The notes under the pieces are model-generated. The model saw nothing but the letters and a program-made list of their open reading frames with translations, was not told where the DNA came from and did not search any database. From Sanderia malayensis (lineage: Eukaryota > Cnidaria > Scyphozoa > Semaeostomeae > Pelagiidae), in NCBI GenBank assembly GCA_013076295.1, contig RQOL01000876.1:5766001-5830000 (forward strand): a DNA stretch of 64,000 nucleotides. The letters run 5' to 3'. Below are positions 25,280 through 38,174 of this stretch, piece by piece. The translations under genes and the position numbers were made by a program. The first letter of the stretch is position 1, and each line of letters begins with the position of its first letter.

Positions 25280-28200
25280 CTATGTTGGAATTGGCTTATT
25301 TTCTTCTTCATCATCTTCAGTTTCAAATTCCTTTAGTCCTTCAGGTAAAGTCGTATCTTCAACCTCGCTTCCAGTTCCAGCAACAAATTCCTCGTAAGTG
25401 GATTTCTCGGCAAAAGGCCTTGGACCCAATATGTCAATCATATCGTCACGACTTATCACTTCTTTTTCCAATAAACGTTGCGCAACCTTGAACAGGAAAA
25501 ACAAGTTGAAAAATGGTCAATTAATAGTTGCATACAAAGCCTAAAATCTAAAGAAAGTTAAGTTTGACGTTAAAATTGTTTAAAAAGGGGATAAAAATGT
25601 TTAAAACCTTGAGAACTTCAAATTAGGCAGCAGTAAATTCATCAAGGCCTGATTATATTAAAATATAATAAACATACCTTATCAACATCATCTTTGTGTT
25701 TTGTAATTAAATCAAACGTGGTTGTGTGTGCAACATCAATCAATTCGCGGACTTGTTCATCTATGAGCTGCGCCGTGGCTTCACTGTATGGTTTATCAAG
25801 ATTAGGTTCACCATCCCTTGGAAGATCGAATGAAATGTTGCCAACTTTTTCATTCATACCGTAAGTTACAACCTAGTGAAGGCACGGAAATAAAAATAAC
25901 AATTAGCTAAGTATGACCTATTTAATCCATTCACGTCTTCTGTGTTAAAAATGAAATAAATTTAGGAATATACACAAAAAATAAGTGAATAGATAATAGA
26001 TAACTGAACATGGCAAGACAAAACGACAATTAAATGGAAAAGTAACAAAAATTTGAGCGGGCACCAGAAGGATCCCAACCACGAACATTTTAGCACGATG
26101 AAATGATCCAAGGAGATAAGCGCTCATTTCGTTACATGCAGAAATTAATTAGCAATATAGAGAGGGACTTACATTAAGATCCTGTCACTAAGTAATACCA
26201 TTAAAGACAAACCTGGGCATATGCACTTTTGGTGATTTTGCTAAGATCATCTTGAGCTCCCGTAGTGATTCTCCCAAAAAAAATTTCCTCCGCAACACGA
26301 CCACCTAAAGTCATGCACATTCGATCAAAGAGCTAAAGAGAAATTAAAACGTCACGATATTAAAAAGCGAATAATTCAGCAAACAAAATGGATTGCAAAG
26401 TAACAGTAGTCCATAAAAATGTACAACCGCTTACCTGTTCCTTAGAATAGAGGAATTGTTCTCTTGGAAGGTACTGAGCATAACCTAATCCACGGCCACG
26501 AGGGATGATAGACACCTCAAAAGAAGAGTAACATTTTAAATACTTACAAAATTAAAAGGTATTATAAGTGACGATTCAGTAAACCTTTGCTTGTAAAAAA
26601 TCAATAGCATTAGAAATGGCAAAGGGGGTTTGATCTATTGACAGCAAACTTCATGAAAATAAATGAAACAAAGCTCCTAAGCTCCTGACTCAAGAATTAT
26701 TTATTGAAAAGTTACCGAGGCGTTTGCAAAAACCTCAGTAACTTGTCAAAAAAAGAAAATGATCATAAAAATAAGACTAAAGGAACCAAAGGAATAGAAA
26801 CAATAGGGTCAACTATTATCCAAACACAACCTTCAAAGACCAAGTCAATAGAGATAAAAAAACCCATCAACAAGAAATACCTACAAGGATTAAATATAGA
26901 AAGGTAAGAGACAAAAAAATTCAAAGATGAGAGGCAAACGCAGACAATATTGTGAAAATTTCTTAGCAAGAGAATTGCACATACCTTCAATACAGGATCT
27001 GCATGTTCAAGAAACCACCCGGCAACAGCATGTCCGGCTTCATGATATGCCACTGTTTTCTTTTCCAAAGGTTGCAACACTTGAGTCTTCTTTTCGAGAC
27101 CTGAAAAACGTTAAATAACTCAACATAAATATCAATTAATACGATGCAAATTCACCCGCCATGATATCATTCTAGGAGCATTTGACGGTTTAAGCCAAAA
27201 ATCAAATCAAATAATAGATTATACTTGAAAAACAAACCTCCAATAACACGTTCAATAGCTTGCTCGAAATGTTTGACTTCGATTTTCTTGGAAGAATACC
27301 TTGCTGCAATTAATGCTGCCTCATTACACACATTAGCAACATCTGCGCCTATAATGAAAATGAATGTAAATACAATCACCATCCCATTAACTATCATTGC
27401 TTGATAATAATGACTGCCTGCATCCATAAAAAACGTACCAGTAAAACCAGGTGTAAAAGCCGCCATTTTTCTTGCCAAAGTATCGATATCTGTATTAGTT
27501 TTTAGCGGTTTCAAATGAACCTTGAAAATTGACATTCTACGACAAAAACGGCATAAAGATACAATATCAACCTTAAATACTTGGAATAAAATTTACATCA
27601 TTGGCATGGATGGAACAGGGGCACAGTTGATCGGCTACTGTCAAATTCTAATTTGGGACACATTATATGACTTTAAATGACAAACGTGATTACCTTCCTT
27701 TGATGTCAGGAGGAGGCAGATGAATTTGTCGGTCGAAACGCCCAGGACGAAGCAATGCTGGATCCAACACATCAGGTCGATTTGTACCAGCAAGAACAAT
27801 GACATTTGTCGATGCAGTAAAACCTGTAAAATACAAACAAATGTGTAGACATTTGATACTGCTGGCCAGGGATGTGTAATTACTAATTAAATTAAACCAA
27901 ATCGCACTCCCCTGACTGCTTGACTTATTGGGGTTCAACTGCACACTTATTAATGCTGGCTGAACTTGTTGCACAAATGAACCAAACTTACCGTCCATTT
28001 CGACAAGAAGCTGATTGAGTGTATTTTCTCTTTCATCATGTCCTCCAAATGCACCAGATCTTCCTCTTGCTCTTCCGACAGCATCGATTTCATCGATGAA
28101 GATAATACATGGCATGTTTTTTCGCGCAGTCGCAAACATATCTCGAACTCTGGCAGGGCCTACTCCGACAAACATTTCAAGAAACTCAGAACCAGAAACA

Positions 28201-31200
28201 GACAGAAATGGGACACCGGCCTCCCCAGCGGTCGCCTTTGCGAGAAGAGTTTTTCCCGTTCCTGGTGGACCAGACAGAATGGCTCCCTACAAAAATAAGA
28301 TAACCAAACTTTACAAAACAGGATATAAATGATTTATGAAACATTGATCTTGTATTCATTGAATATTGATAATTAAGATTTCACAAAATCAAGCAAATGT
28401 TTTGATCAATGAAACAACTACAATGTGCAAATGTTTCCTTCCAATTAATTTCTTAAAAAATAAACCACTCTCAAAGAAAGTCTCTGCAAAAAACGTGCAG
28501 GTTTGGACACTAGAGCAGTATATCTTTTCAGAATATATACATTTGACTGGCATATATAAAAATTGCTAAGCTAATTAACTTATAGTTGAGGCCAATATGA
28601 AATTTTCCGTCACAGTTTGTTAAAACAAAAACAGAAGGGAGAGAAAAGAGGATAAAGAACGCAAGCTTTCGCGACCTTTCATGTTCAGCATTTCTAGATG
28701 GATATAAACCCAGATTGTCAAAAAAATCAAAATCAAGATCAAAATCAAAAGTTACAATCTGTTTCAAAGAAAAATGAGCACAATTCTTGATATTCAAAGC
28801 CATGACGTGTACAAACCAATGCCAATTAACTTTTCTTTAAGAATGGAAATTTTAAAGTTTCTCAATTTTGTTTTATTCTAGAACTGAGATTACTTAAACA
28901 TTTTGTCACCCTAATTTTAGTTTCTTACAAAGCAGCTTCTCATAGAAAAACGTGTGTTGTTAAACTCCCACCTCCCAGAGTGTTCGACTTGATCATGTTG
29001 TCGCATTCCCAATCCTTCAACCGTTCAAACAAATTGACCCCGTTTTAAAAAAGAAATATACATATGGATTTTGAGTTGAGATAAGGTTAAATGGGTTCAT
29101 TAAAGAGAAATATCAAAGTCAACTACTTAAAGAACTTAAAGGAGACATTTTTAGTATACAACTGCTGTGTGTACCGTATAGAAAGTTGTGCAAACAAATA
29201 TATTGAATCATATGTTGGGGTAGTAAGGCTTGTTATTTGTTGACAGCTAACAAGCCGTAATCCATTGATATTCTGCAATATGTTATCGATAAACAAGCAA
29301 AGCCATTTGCATCGCAAGCTGTTACTATATTGAGTTATTAAACTAAAGCAGCAGTATTACTTCACACAACAATGGCGGCTGATAAAACAGCAGTCAGGTT
29401 TTATTTTGCTATAGATTTGATTTTCTATAGAGTAATAACACGCCATTTTGTTGTAAATAGTAGAAGTCATTCGCAAATTAAAAGCAATTTGAGGAATAAA
29501 ATACTTCAACAAAGTAGTGTACGTGTGGGTTGGGCTTAAGAGGGTGATGTCGTCAACCAACTAATAACAGGCCTTAAATTCAAACCCCAAAAAATGAATT
29601 ACATTGAGCCAGCGCATTTGAAGAAATCTTGCAGGCGGATATAATGATTGTGATCAAAACTTGGCTTTTGCCACGGCAAAACAAAATATCGGTTAAACCA
29701 CACGGAATCTATAGCAAGTTTTATAATATGAGATTCATATCTGCAAGACGAGATCATTCGACTAATCGATCAGCCGGTTTCCATATAAACAAACCCTAAA
29801 ACTTGAATTCTGAAAGATCTCGGCGAATTTCTTAAAAACTCTATTTGCGACTTGCTTTAACAGAGAGAAAACTGCTACATATATATAAAAAATTAATTCC
29901 GCCACGCTGAACGATGTAAAGAAGGACAGTCAGCATATTTATGACATCAGTTATCAATGCAAATCGTAGCAGTCAGAACGGTTATGTATAAAATGAAATC
30001 TGGTATTCATGTGGTCATTTTCGTTATTGCCTGTCGAAGTGAGAATCCTGGTCGCAAAACAGTTCATAGAAAATCAGAATTCGGCCAATCGCTGATCAAC
30101 AAATATTAAATCACAGCTAAGTAAATAGCAACATAAGGGGAGAAATTCAATGAAAATAATCGCTATATGAATTACACAAGGTCAAAAAACTGTATCGCAT
30201 TTCCTTACAGCACATGAAATTCTTTAAACAAAAAAACTGAGATCAGCACTTGCACAGAATTACTTAATTTAGCATGACAATTTTGCGGTTTTAATGCTTT
30301 CTTAAAGTTCCTTGATTGGATTCGTATTTTCCGGACCTAAAATAACTTTATTGTTTTGAAGTTGAGCATTCTTGGATGGATATAAACCCAGATCGTCACG
30401 AAAAAGCAATTTTTTCCAAACAAAAGTTAACAAAACTCTAACAAAACAAAACTTCTAACAAAATTAACAGAACCCACACCGTGCCCGAACCTAAGTCAAT
30501 TGACTGAATTTTAAGAATAAAAGCTTTACAGTTTCTTAATTATTATTCTTCAACCAAGTACTAAAGTTTCATGAATTTTTGACCATCCCACTTTTAGTTT
30601 CTTATAAACTGGCTTCTTGTTAAAAACCCACCAAAGATCATTAAGTTGTTGCACGGTAGTCATTAGAAATTTTCCAATGAGTTATATCTGTACACACAAT
30701 GGTTACATGCAACAAAGCAATGATTTTATTTTAGCTGAATTGTGTAACTCGCCTTGGGGATTTTAGCTCCAAGTTCTTGGTATTTGTCAGGATTCTTGAG
30801 AAAATTTACGAATTCCATGATTTCGATTTTGGCTTCTTCACATCCAGCCACATCTCTGAGTATGAAGAAATACAAATAATTTTGACAATAAAAACATATT
30901 GCAAAAACCACTCAAATGCTCAGTTTCTAAATTATAAAACGTCATCATCAAATATCACAACGATTCTAGGTGCTATTCAGCTATTGAAAATCTAGAAGTG
31001 GCTAAATAAACAAAAATACTTATTCAGAAATGATAGCATGAACCATAAATAAAATGAATAAGATACCATGAATAAAAATACAATTATTCGTAATTTTTTA
31101 TTTTCCTATATGCCAGTGACAAATGAATTTTGAAATTGAAAAGAGGGGTTACTGGATGGCAACTAAACTATTACGGTCATCTGTCGTAAACATTACAAAT

Positions 31201-34200
31201 ATTTGCCTACCTGAAGCGGATTTTGATAGCTGTTTCTTTGTTGTAGAATTTTGCAGTAGTCTGTCCAACACCAAATATTCCCTGAAAAGTTACAAGTAAT
31301 GATTGATGGATTTATTAATCTGATAAAATTCTCTAAGATAAGAAAAAATGGTGACAGAGCAATGTTGTTAAAGTTTGGGAAAACAAAATTACAGTTATTA
31401 AAAGTGTATCATGTCTTAAGATGCCAGAAAAGAAAGTACAAGAATCACAGATACATTTGTAACTGTATCACACAGTCATAAAATAAAATTAAAAATTGAT
31501 TAGTTCTTACGCCTTGTCCTTTTGCACCAGAGGAAAGTCTGCGACTGAAATATAGCACTGCACCAATTATCAGAAGTGTTGGTGTTAGCTTTAAGAATTC
31601 TTTGCTGGAATCAAAACGAAAGCTCATACCATAAATGCAAATTTCAAAGCGTCACTTCAAGATGTTTTTCAAGGTTCTGGGATGTACAATCAGAGTGTTT
31701 GATGCTTATAAGAGCCTGGAATCAACCATTGTGTGAACAAATGATAAATGCACTACTGTTGTATTCCAAAAAAGCAAAACATTCACTTTCATTTTGAGAT
31801 AAATATATATGCTAATGCAATTGTTGTGTTTTCCATGCATTATTAGCATACAAATTAACTAAAAATAAATGTTTTTTTTCATAATGTAACTTGATCTAAG
31901 TTACTTGATGTTATCATAGTTTTATAACTAACACTATTCAAAAAACCTCTGTGCCTAAATGAGTCTAGATACCATTTGAAAACAGATTTGAGCAACTATT
32001 AAAAACCATTATAGAAAAAGAGACATGATGAGTCACACAGGAAACTGTTGAATGCATTTTATGAAAACATAAAAGTAAATGAGGTACAGCAGATGAATTG
32101 AAACAAAAATATTACTCACAGCCACTCAGATTCTTTAACATATGTCACGGGAACATATTGAGATGGATCAATATTATGAGCAACTTGTACTTGCTCAAGA
32201 TTCTTTTCAAAATTCTCAACACTTCCAATGTTGAAGCAAAGTTGACTCTTAAAAAAATAGAAAAAAATATCTGTTACAGCAATCACCATCGAGACATTTG
32301 CGACATGGCATGACTAAACGTGAAACTGACAAATCTACAGAAAAATACCGTTGTTGGGTCATTTCTTAAATAAACCTTGACCAAACTTTTATTTGTAACC
32401 ACCAATCGATCAACTTCTCCTCGCTCCAAATAATTTGTACGAAATTCTTGCCAGTTAATCTCTCTTACTGTATTAGTATTGCCAAAAAGGAGCCAACCGG
32501 CCCCTACAGCAACAGCCAAACCCATCAATATGCTCTGTTGATTGTCCATGATTTCTTTCCACCAGTCTCTCCCACCTTTTCCATCTCCACCTGATTTACC
32601 TCCTCCAGGGGATCCTGAGCTTGAACCACCTGAGCATAAAATTACATCAATTATATTAACATATAAATTAACTTAAAAAGATTTCACTAAGACACAGACA
32701 CTGAAAATACTTCTCGTCTTCATTTTTTTCGAAACTAAAATTTGAAAGCACCACCAAGTATAATGATGATGAGAAGAAGGGGGATACTCGTTTTGTGATC
32801 TGCTATCACAATAGAAGATCACAATAATCTTCTATTGTGATCTTCTATTAGTACCTAATATCAATAATGGCTTTCCCTGGATGCCTAAGACTCATACACA
32901 CATTTTCTGAAAAAAATGTTTATAAGCAACCTAGTACCAGACATACTAAAGTTTAAGAAACTTTTAGAGCCACAAGAAATTAATTAAGAAACTTTAACAA
33001 TTCTTGTGTCAGAGCAGTTCCGGAAACACATTTTTCACGAATTTAAAAAGTTTCAACCAGTATTTTCCCAGCAATGTGCCAAAGCACAAAATTGATTATG
33101 TGCCAAAGCCCAGTAATGTGCGAAAGCACAAAATCAATATTTGCCAAAACAATGGCTGAAATCATACACAAACTCAAAAAACAATAAAAGAGGACAGGGA
33201 GGGTGGAAGAAATTGATCCTTAGTCATTGGTCCCCAGAAGTGGAAGGATATGAAGATTTTGTTAATTGATGTGATATGCTCAGGCTCACGCTCGTGATAT
33301 TGACACAGAACACTTTTCATTCACCCCCTGGAAAGTCAATAAACTTTTACCAAGAACGGATTTCCTGTAAACCTATTATTTTCATTATGCCAGATCTGGT
33401 GTCCAATAATAATCGTTTGTGACGATAGAGCATTAATTTGCCTTAAATTGCCTTTAACTGGCATTTACATAAAGAAATTTTTAAGAAACTTTTAGATCTA
33501 AAATGTGGCCAAAAGTTAAACAACTTTTGCTGCTGTGGGCATTCTGCCAGGGTTCTTAAAAAAATGTGAGACAAAACAAAGAAGTATCGAAAAATGCAAT
33601 TGATCTTACCTGGCTTACTACCACTCTGCTTTCTTGACTCTGGAAAAAAATTTCCGAATCCCTTTGGAACTTTGGAGTTCCAAACAAAACTTGAAGTTGC
33701 AGCATAGTTCTATAAATAAAAAATTTATGGAATTAACAAAGGTAAACATCTTACTAAAACTATCCACCTTTACCAGGGTGGAATCCATCCAAATTGTGCC
33801 ACAGAAATCTAACGTTAACTTGGCAATTTCCTTGGCATACTGGTAGCGGAAACCTAAGTTAAAACTATGCGTTGGTGTAAAGATGGATAGTCCTACTGGC
33901 TGTGTTTGGTGCAGGGGTTTACACATAATTTGGGCCCCACTAAGTAGAATATAATTTTCTGTTTATATAATGTTCTGGGTTGAAATTGTTGTGTGGGTAA
34001 TGTTATATCAGCCTTTGAAATGATTATGAGTTATTTATGTGTTGGCACATACATATTAAGCTAAAAGTATCTTCCGATGCAGCATGATTTACACTTCTTA
34101 TAGATATAAGATTCAATGACGCAATCAAGTGCATGGTCAGCTACTCTTAAATTCGGCGAAACGTTTACATGGATTCGGATTCCACCTTGACACCTTAATC

Positions 34201-34586
34201 AAGTCACTGACATTTTAATACTAAGAATTCTTCACCAGTTTACCTGACATTAAGAAAAAACCAGCAGAAACATGTAATTCAATTTTATTGTCTATGATCC
34301 CCTTAGAATAACATTCCAAAAAGTTAGTGTACGTATTAAACGTTATATGCAGTGTTATCATAAACAGTGCATGTGCAACGATTCGGTCATGTATTTGTGC
34401 GTCGTAAGAATGAATTGAATTGTTTTAAATGTAAAATCCGATAATCTACTGTCTCCTTTCCCTAATAAATAGAAGTATAACAAGTAAAAAAAATATAAAT
34501 ACCTGTTTTAAAAACGATAAGCTACCTCCTTGTCTTACAACTCTAAGTGCAGGCCAGATATTCAAGGAGATTAATTTTGAAGCCAT
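25280..34586 (-). CDS. AFG3L2: Mitochondrial m-AAA protease subunit (AFG3L2-like)
   Basis: Sixteen coding exons, 737 aa, 5' to 3': 34503-34586, 33610-33709, 32349-32629, 32120-32247, 31511-31604, 31211-31281, 30753-30855, 27992-28286, 27694-27823, 27439-27536, 27238-27348, 26985-27100, 26435-26515, 26213-26332, 25678-25872, 25280-25486. An ATP-dependent zinc metalloprotease of the inner mitochondrial membrane that degrades and processes matrix-facing proteins. The basic N-terminus looks like a mitochondrial presequence. A Gly-rich linker is followed by transmembrane helices at about 92-111 and 201-217 flanking the intermembrane-space domain. Walker A is GPPGTGKT (293-300), Walker B IIFIDEID (348-355), and the zinc site HEAGH (518-522), with [11 protein letters not shown] carrying the expected third ligand. 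The acidic C-terminus resembles AFG3L2. Paralogue AFG3L1 cannot be excluded. The intron after the exon 30753-30855 starts GC rather than GT. Confidence 0.95.
28570..28954. repeat. Degenerate dispersed element in AFG3L2 intron 7
   Basis: Shares the internal segment GGATGGATATAAACCCAGAT and the terminal block TTTTAGTTTCTTA...GCTTCT with the copy at 30190-30632. It ends CATAGAAAAACGTG, as in the CACGTTTT...TATAAGAA family. Boundaries are approximate. Confidence 0.4.
30190..30632. repeat. Degenerate dispersed element, second copy
   Basis: Same orientation as 28570-28954 and carries GGATGGATATAAACCCAGAT with a TTTTAGTTTCTTATAAAC end. Boundaries are approximate. Confidence 0.4.
32803..32836. repeat. 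Short perfect hairpin
   Basis: ATCACAATAGAAGAT is followed a few bases later by its inverse ATCTTCTATTGTGAT. It lies in an intron of the AFG3L2-like gene. No function can be assigned. Confidence 0.5.
32880..33560. repeat. Probable diverged copy of the AAGTTTCTTAA-rich TIR family
   Basis: Both ends carry repeats of TTAAGAAACTTTTAGA and the left side has CACACATTTTCTG...TATAAGCAACC. This resembles MITE 54910-55307. Boundaries are uncertain; it lies in AFG3L2 intron 2. Confidence 0.3.
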
Positions 34587-35986
34587 AACCACTTTGCTCA
34601 ATGTGAACTGGGACTAGCCTGACATCAGCTTCAGGGCCTAATCGTTGAACTAAATTTCAAGGCTATTAATCCACTGTACGTTTATTCAGACTTCCCTTTC
34701 TCAAAACCAAAACATAATCCTTGAAATTATCTATGCAGTTGCTTCGATTAAGCACAAAATTGTAGGTAAAATCGCAATCGCTGAAAGATTTGCTCGAAGG
34801 CCAGGCCACTGCTTGTGTTTTACCTTATTTTGTCTTTCATATCAATATGCAATGCAATGCAATGCACCACCACACCAAGTGTTGTGTGTTGTGTCCAGAT
34901 CTCCTACCACAACCAAACATGAAAACATCACCACACATAACCCATGTGTCCCGATAATGTCCGGTGCCGTGAAATCAAAAATGTGGGGAAAGGAATATGA
35001 CAGATTTGGTTTAATTGAAAAGATGACTTATTGAACAAAAGGTGACCTCACTGCACAAGAATAACTTAACGATGGGAAACATCTAAAAATGTCGAGACGG
35101 TGTGAAAACTCGACTAAAAAGGATAAATTGACTTATCGGGGTTCTTAAATTGGCTTTCTAGATCATTCACCCAAACATCATTTCGCCCAGCCACCGTTTC
35201 GCCCAACCTCTAAAGACAACCTTTGTCTCTGCAGTGAGACTAGCGCATGTTCAGAAAAGCTGAAACTGGATGATGTAAACATAAGCAACTCTGTACCGTC
35301 CTGATAAATCAAAAAGAAAGCCTGGACAGCACATAGAGATAGGATAAACTATCTCTATGGGACAGCAAGAAATCTGATAACTACAGAACTACAGTTGCAA
35401 TATTGACAAGGCAGAGACATGATTGCTGTTCAGCGTAAAAATTCAAAGAGACGCCTGTTGCAAAAGATGCAAAAACGAGGCCAGTTGAATAATATGAATA
35501 ATTTAGAAAGCGGTAACATTTTCAAAGACATGAAGAGATTACTCTTTGAATTGAACCAGACGACGAAGTAATGTATTGTGAGATGTGACAATGTTACACG
35601 TGAAGTGAAAGTTAACGAGCAAAATGTGAGCATGAACCTACCTATCTGTCCAAAGTGACATAGTGGAGCTCAATCACAGACGGTGGTGTCATGGAGGAGG
35701 GTTTAGAGGACACAGCTTCCTTCCTAAAGTCTTAGATATTTTGGCTCTCAGCCCCCTCTGTGCGATTAAATTTTGCTGGGTTTTCGCTTTTCTTGACTCA
35801 ACTATAGCTATATCTTACGATTTCAGCTCATGCTATACCAACCACTGGCATTAATATTCTTCACTTCAGACTTCAGGAAATTTAAGGCAACAATATTTAA
35901 ACGTTTGGTCAAAAGTTGCTCTAGCCCCATAGGCAGCGCAAAAGATGATTATATTATGTGTTTTTAACAAAAATAAAGAGTGCATA

Positions 35987-36173
35987 CAGTGGAATCCCGC
36001 TATAACGAACCCCGTTTATAAGGAACTTCCCGCTATTACGAACTAAAACTCCGGTCCCTTGGATTCTGGGAAGTAGTTCTTCATAAGAAAATGTCCCTTC
36101 TGTATAACGAACTCCCGCTATTGCGAACTATTTTCTCGGTCCCTACAGAGTTCGTTATAGCGGGATTCAACTG
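35987..36173. repeat. Pogo/Tigger-type MITE
   Basis: TIR CAGTGGAATCCCGCTATAAC at one end and its inverse at the other, flanked by TA on both sides; 187 bp, non-coding. The CAGT...TATAACGAAC ends and TA target are typical of the pogo superfamily. Confidence 0.8.
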
Positions 36174-36963
36174 TATTTTTAATTGCTTAAATGATTGGGG
36201 AAGGGCATTTATTCGAATGAATGTGGTTGAATAAATTGAATAGCCTATGGGGCAAGGGGAGTCATTGTAATCAATTTCCATACGGCACAGAGCTCCAATA
36301 TCAGAGGATGTCTATGGGGTATCATATTATAACGATACAACTCAAATAAATACTTAAGTATGAATAGTAATCATTAAAACACCAAACCAAGCTGATGTTC
36401 AATTCTCGCATTTCATCCAGAAAGAAAATTAATCCTTTTTTATCTTCAAACACGAGCCATGTTATTTCACTATGCAAAAGTCGGCATTTTCGTCAATAGA
36501 CTTTGAACTAAGCTTGGGAAAACCAGTTATCATAGGCCAAATCGAATACAACGAACCAAGCCCCATATACGAAATTTCATCATAGGAATAATCACACCAC
36601 AATCACCAATCGTCATCAACTGAAAAATGCAAATCTAAAAAAAACACTCCACATCAGAACAAGCACCCCCCCCCCAAAAAAAAAGTTATTCGAGAGGCTT
36701 TTTTGCAGGTTTCATTCATTGCTTTGTGGGCGTGATTTGTTTCGATGCAGTCTTACGATTGTGTAAAAAATGTGATTTTTTCTCTTTACCCCTGGAGGAG
36801 AACACAAAACTTTCGAATAATTGTTGAACAACCCCTTGCCTCAATTCAAATTTACTCTTTGAAATTTAGAAGAATACTTAGAAGATGTGATTGCATATAT
36901 TCCTGGAGAAAAATTGATCTGAATGAACAGAACTGACTATGGTCCAGGTCCACACGAGCTCTT

Positions 36964-37298
36964 CAGGGACGTAGGAAGCATTTTAAACTTGGGGGGGGCA
37001 CAACACTTTAAGGGAACTTTTGCCGCTAGAGAGGCACTTTCCAATACGTTGGATTTGCGAGTGAATACTGTGATACACAGCAAAAAATGGTGCGAAATTT
37101 CAATGGCAGAGTGTTTTCACTTCAGAACATAACCAAACGAATATAAATCAGAATTGAAGTACAACCAAAAGAAGAAAAATCAAAAATTATTTTTGGCCAT
37201 AGAACAAGGCACTTTGTGAAACAAAAAGGGCACTTTTTGTTTATTTCAAAATCTTGGGGGGCACGTGCCCCCAGTGCCCCCCGGTTCCTATGTTTCTG
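36964..37298. mobile_element. hAT-type non-autonomous element with 8-bp duplication
   Basis: Begins CAGGGACGTAGGAAGC and ends with the related inverse GGTTCCTATGTTTCTG. It is flanked by perfect 8-bp direct repeats GAGCTCTT at 36956-36963 and 37299-37306. An 8-bp duplication with CAG-like TIR ends is the hAT signature. The interior has runs of G/C and GGCACTTT motifs and no transposase frame. Confidence 0.8.
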
Positions 37299-38174
37299 GA
37301 GCTCTTCATTAACAAATTACGTGACAACGAAGAAGCTAAATAATGAATGTTAAGAAAAATCATTTCACAATTGTTTAGCTTCTAGAATGTGGATGGTCAG
37401 CTAGAATTGAATTAATGAGCATGTTTTTGCTGAACGCTAGAGAAGACCAGTTACGACAAAGACAAGGGGCCCATATCGTGAATAAGGCACTTCGAGTAAG
37501 GTACTATTGACATAAGTGAAATTCCACAAATGGAGACATGAAGTTGTGAGCAAATCATAGATGCACGAGCAACAGAGCAAACGAGGAGAAATTAAACCCT
37601 AATCAGTATAATGCACACCAATTATTCATCGTTGAACAGCCTCAATAGGTAAAAGCAAATGACAGTCGTAATTCCCATGGGAAAAATGAAGACAATGCCA
37701 GCCGATGTTTTCTCAGAGGTTAGGTCAATTGCTCAGAGGTAGGAATCGATTAGCAACCGCTGAGAGACGTTATTTATCGCCACTGCGAAACAATACTATG
37801 TTGATTCATCTGGCAATATATATACAAGTAGGCAGTAGATCGACAGCATAAAAAGGCTTCGAATTTCACACGTGACTTAAGACAAACTACGTCACAAGGT
37901 GCAGTCCATTTTACCAAAATAAATGAAGAAGATAGAAGTAACCGCAGTACAAGTCCGAGCAGCGGTAATCTGACAATCTATACAGCTGTATGTTTCGAAT
38001 ACCGCGCACAATCAACAAGAAACAACAGAAAAACGTCAATGCAAATACGTGCCAAGGCTTTAAATCAAAGTTTGCACATTGGTTCAATTCTGCAAGATTA
38101 AGTGATAAAAGCAAAGCATTTTGCAAGAGTGGTACAGAGAAAGGATAAAAGGCCCATCCACCGCTATACAGTTA

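Larger units (their letters stand above)
34587..38174. other. Intergenic region between divergent genes
   Basis: About 3.6 kb containing the 5' flanks of the AFG3L2-like gene (-) and the homeobox gene (+). It holds a pogo-type MITE and a hAT-type element, listed separately. No supported coding exon was seen. Confidence 0.5.
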
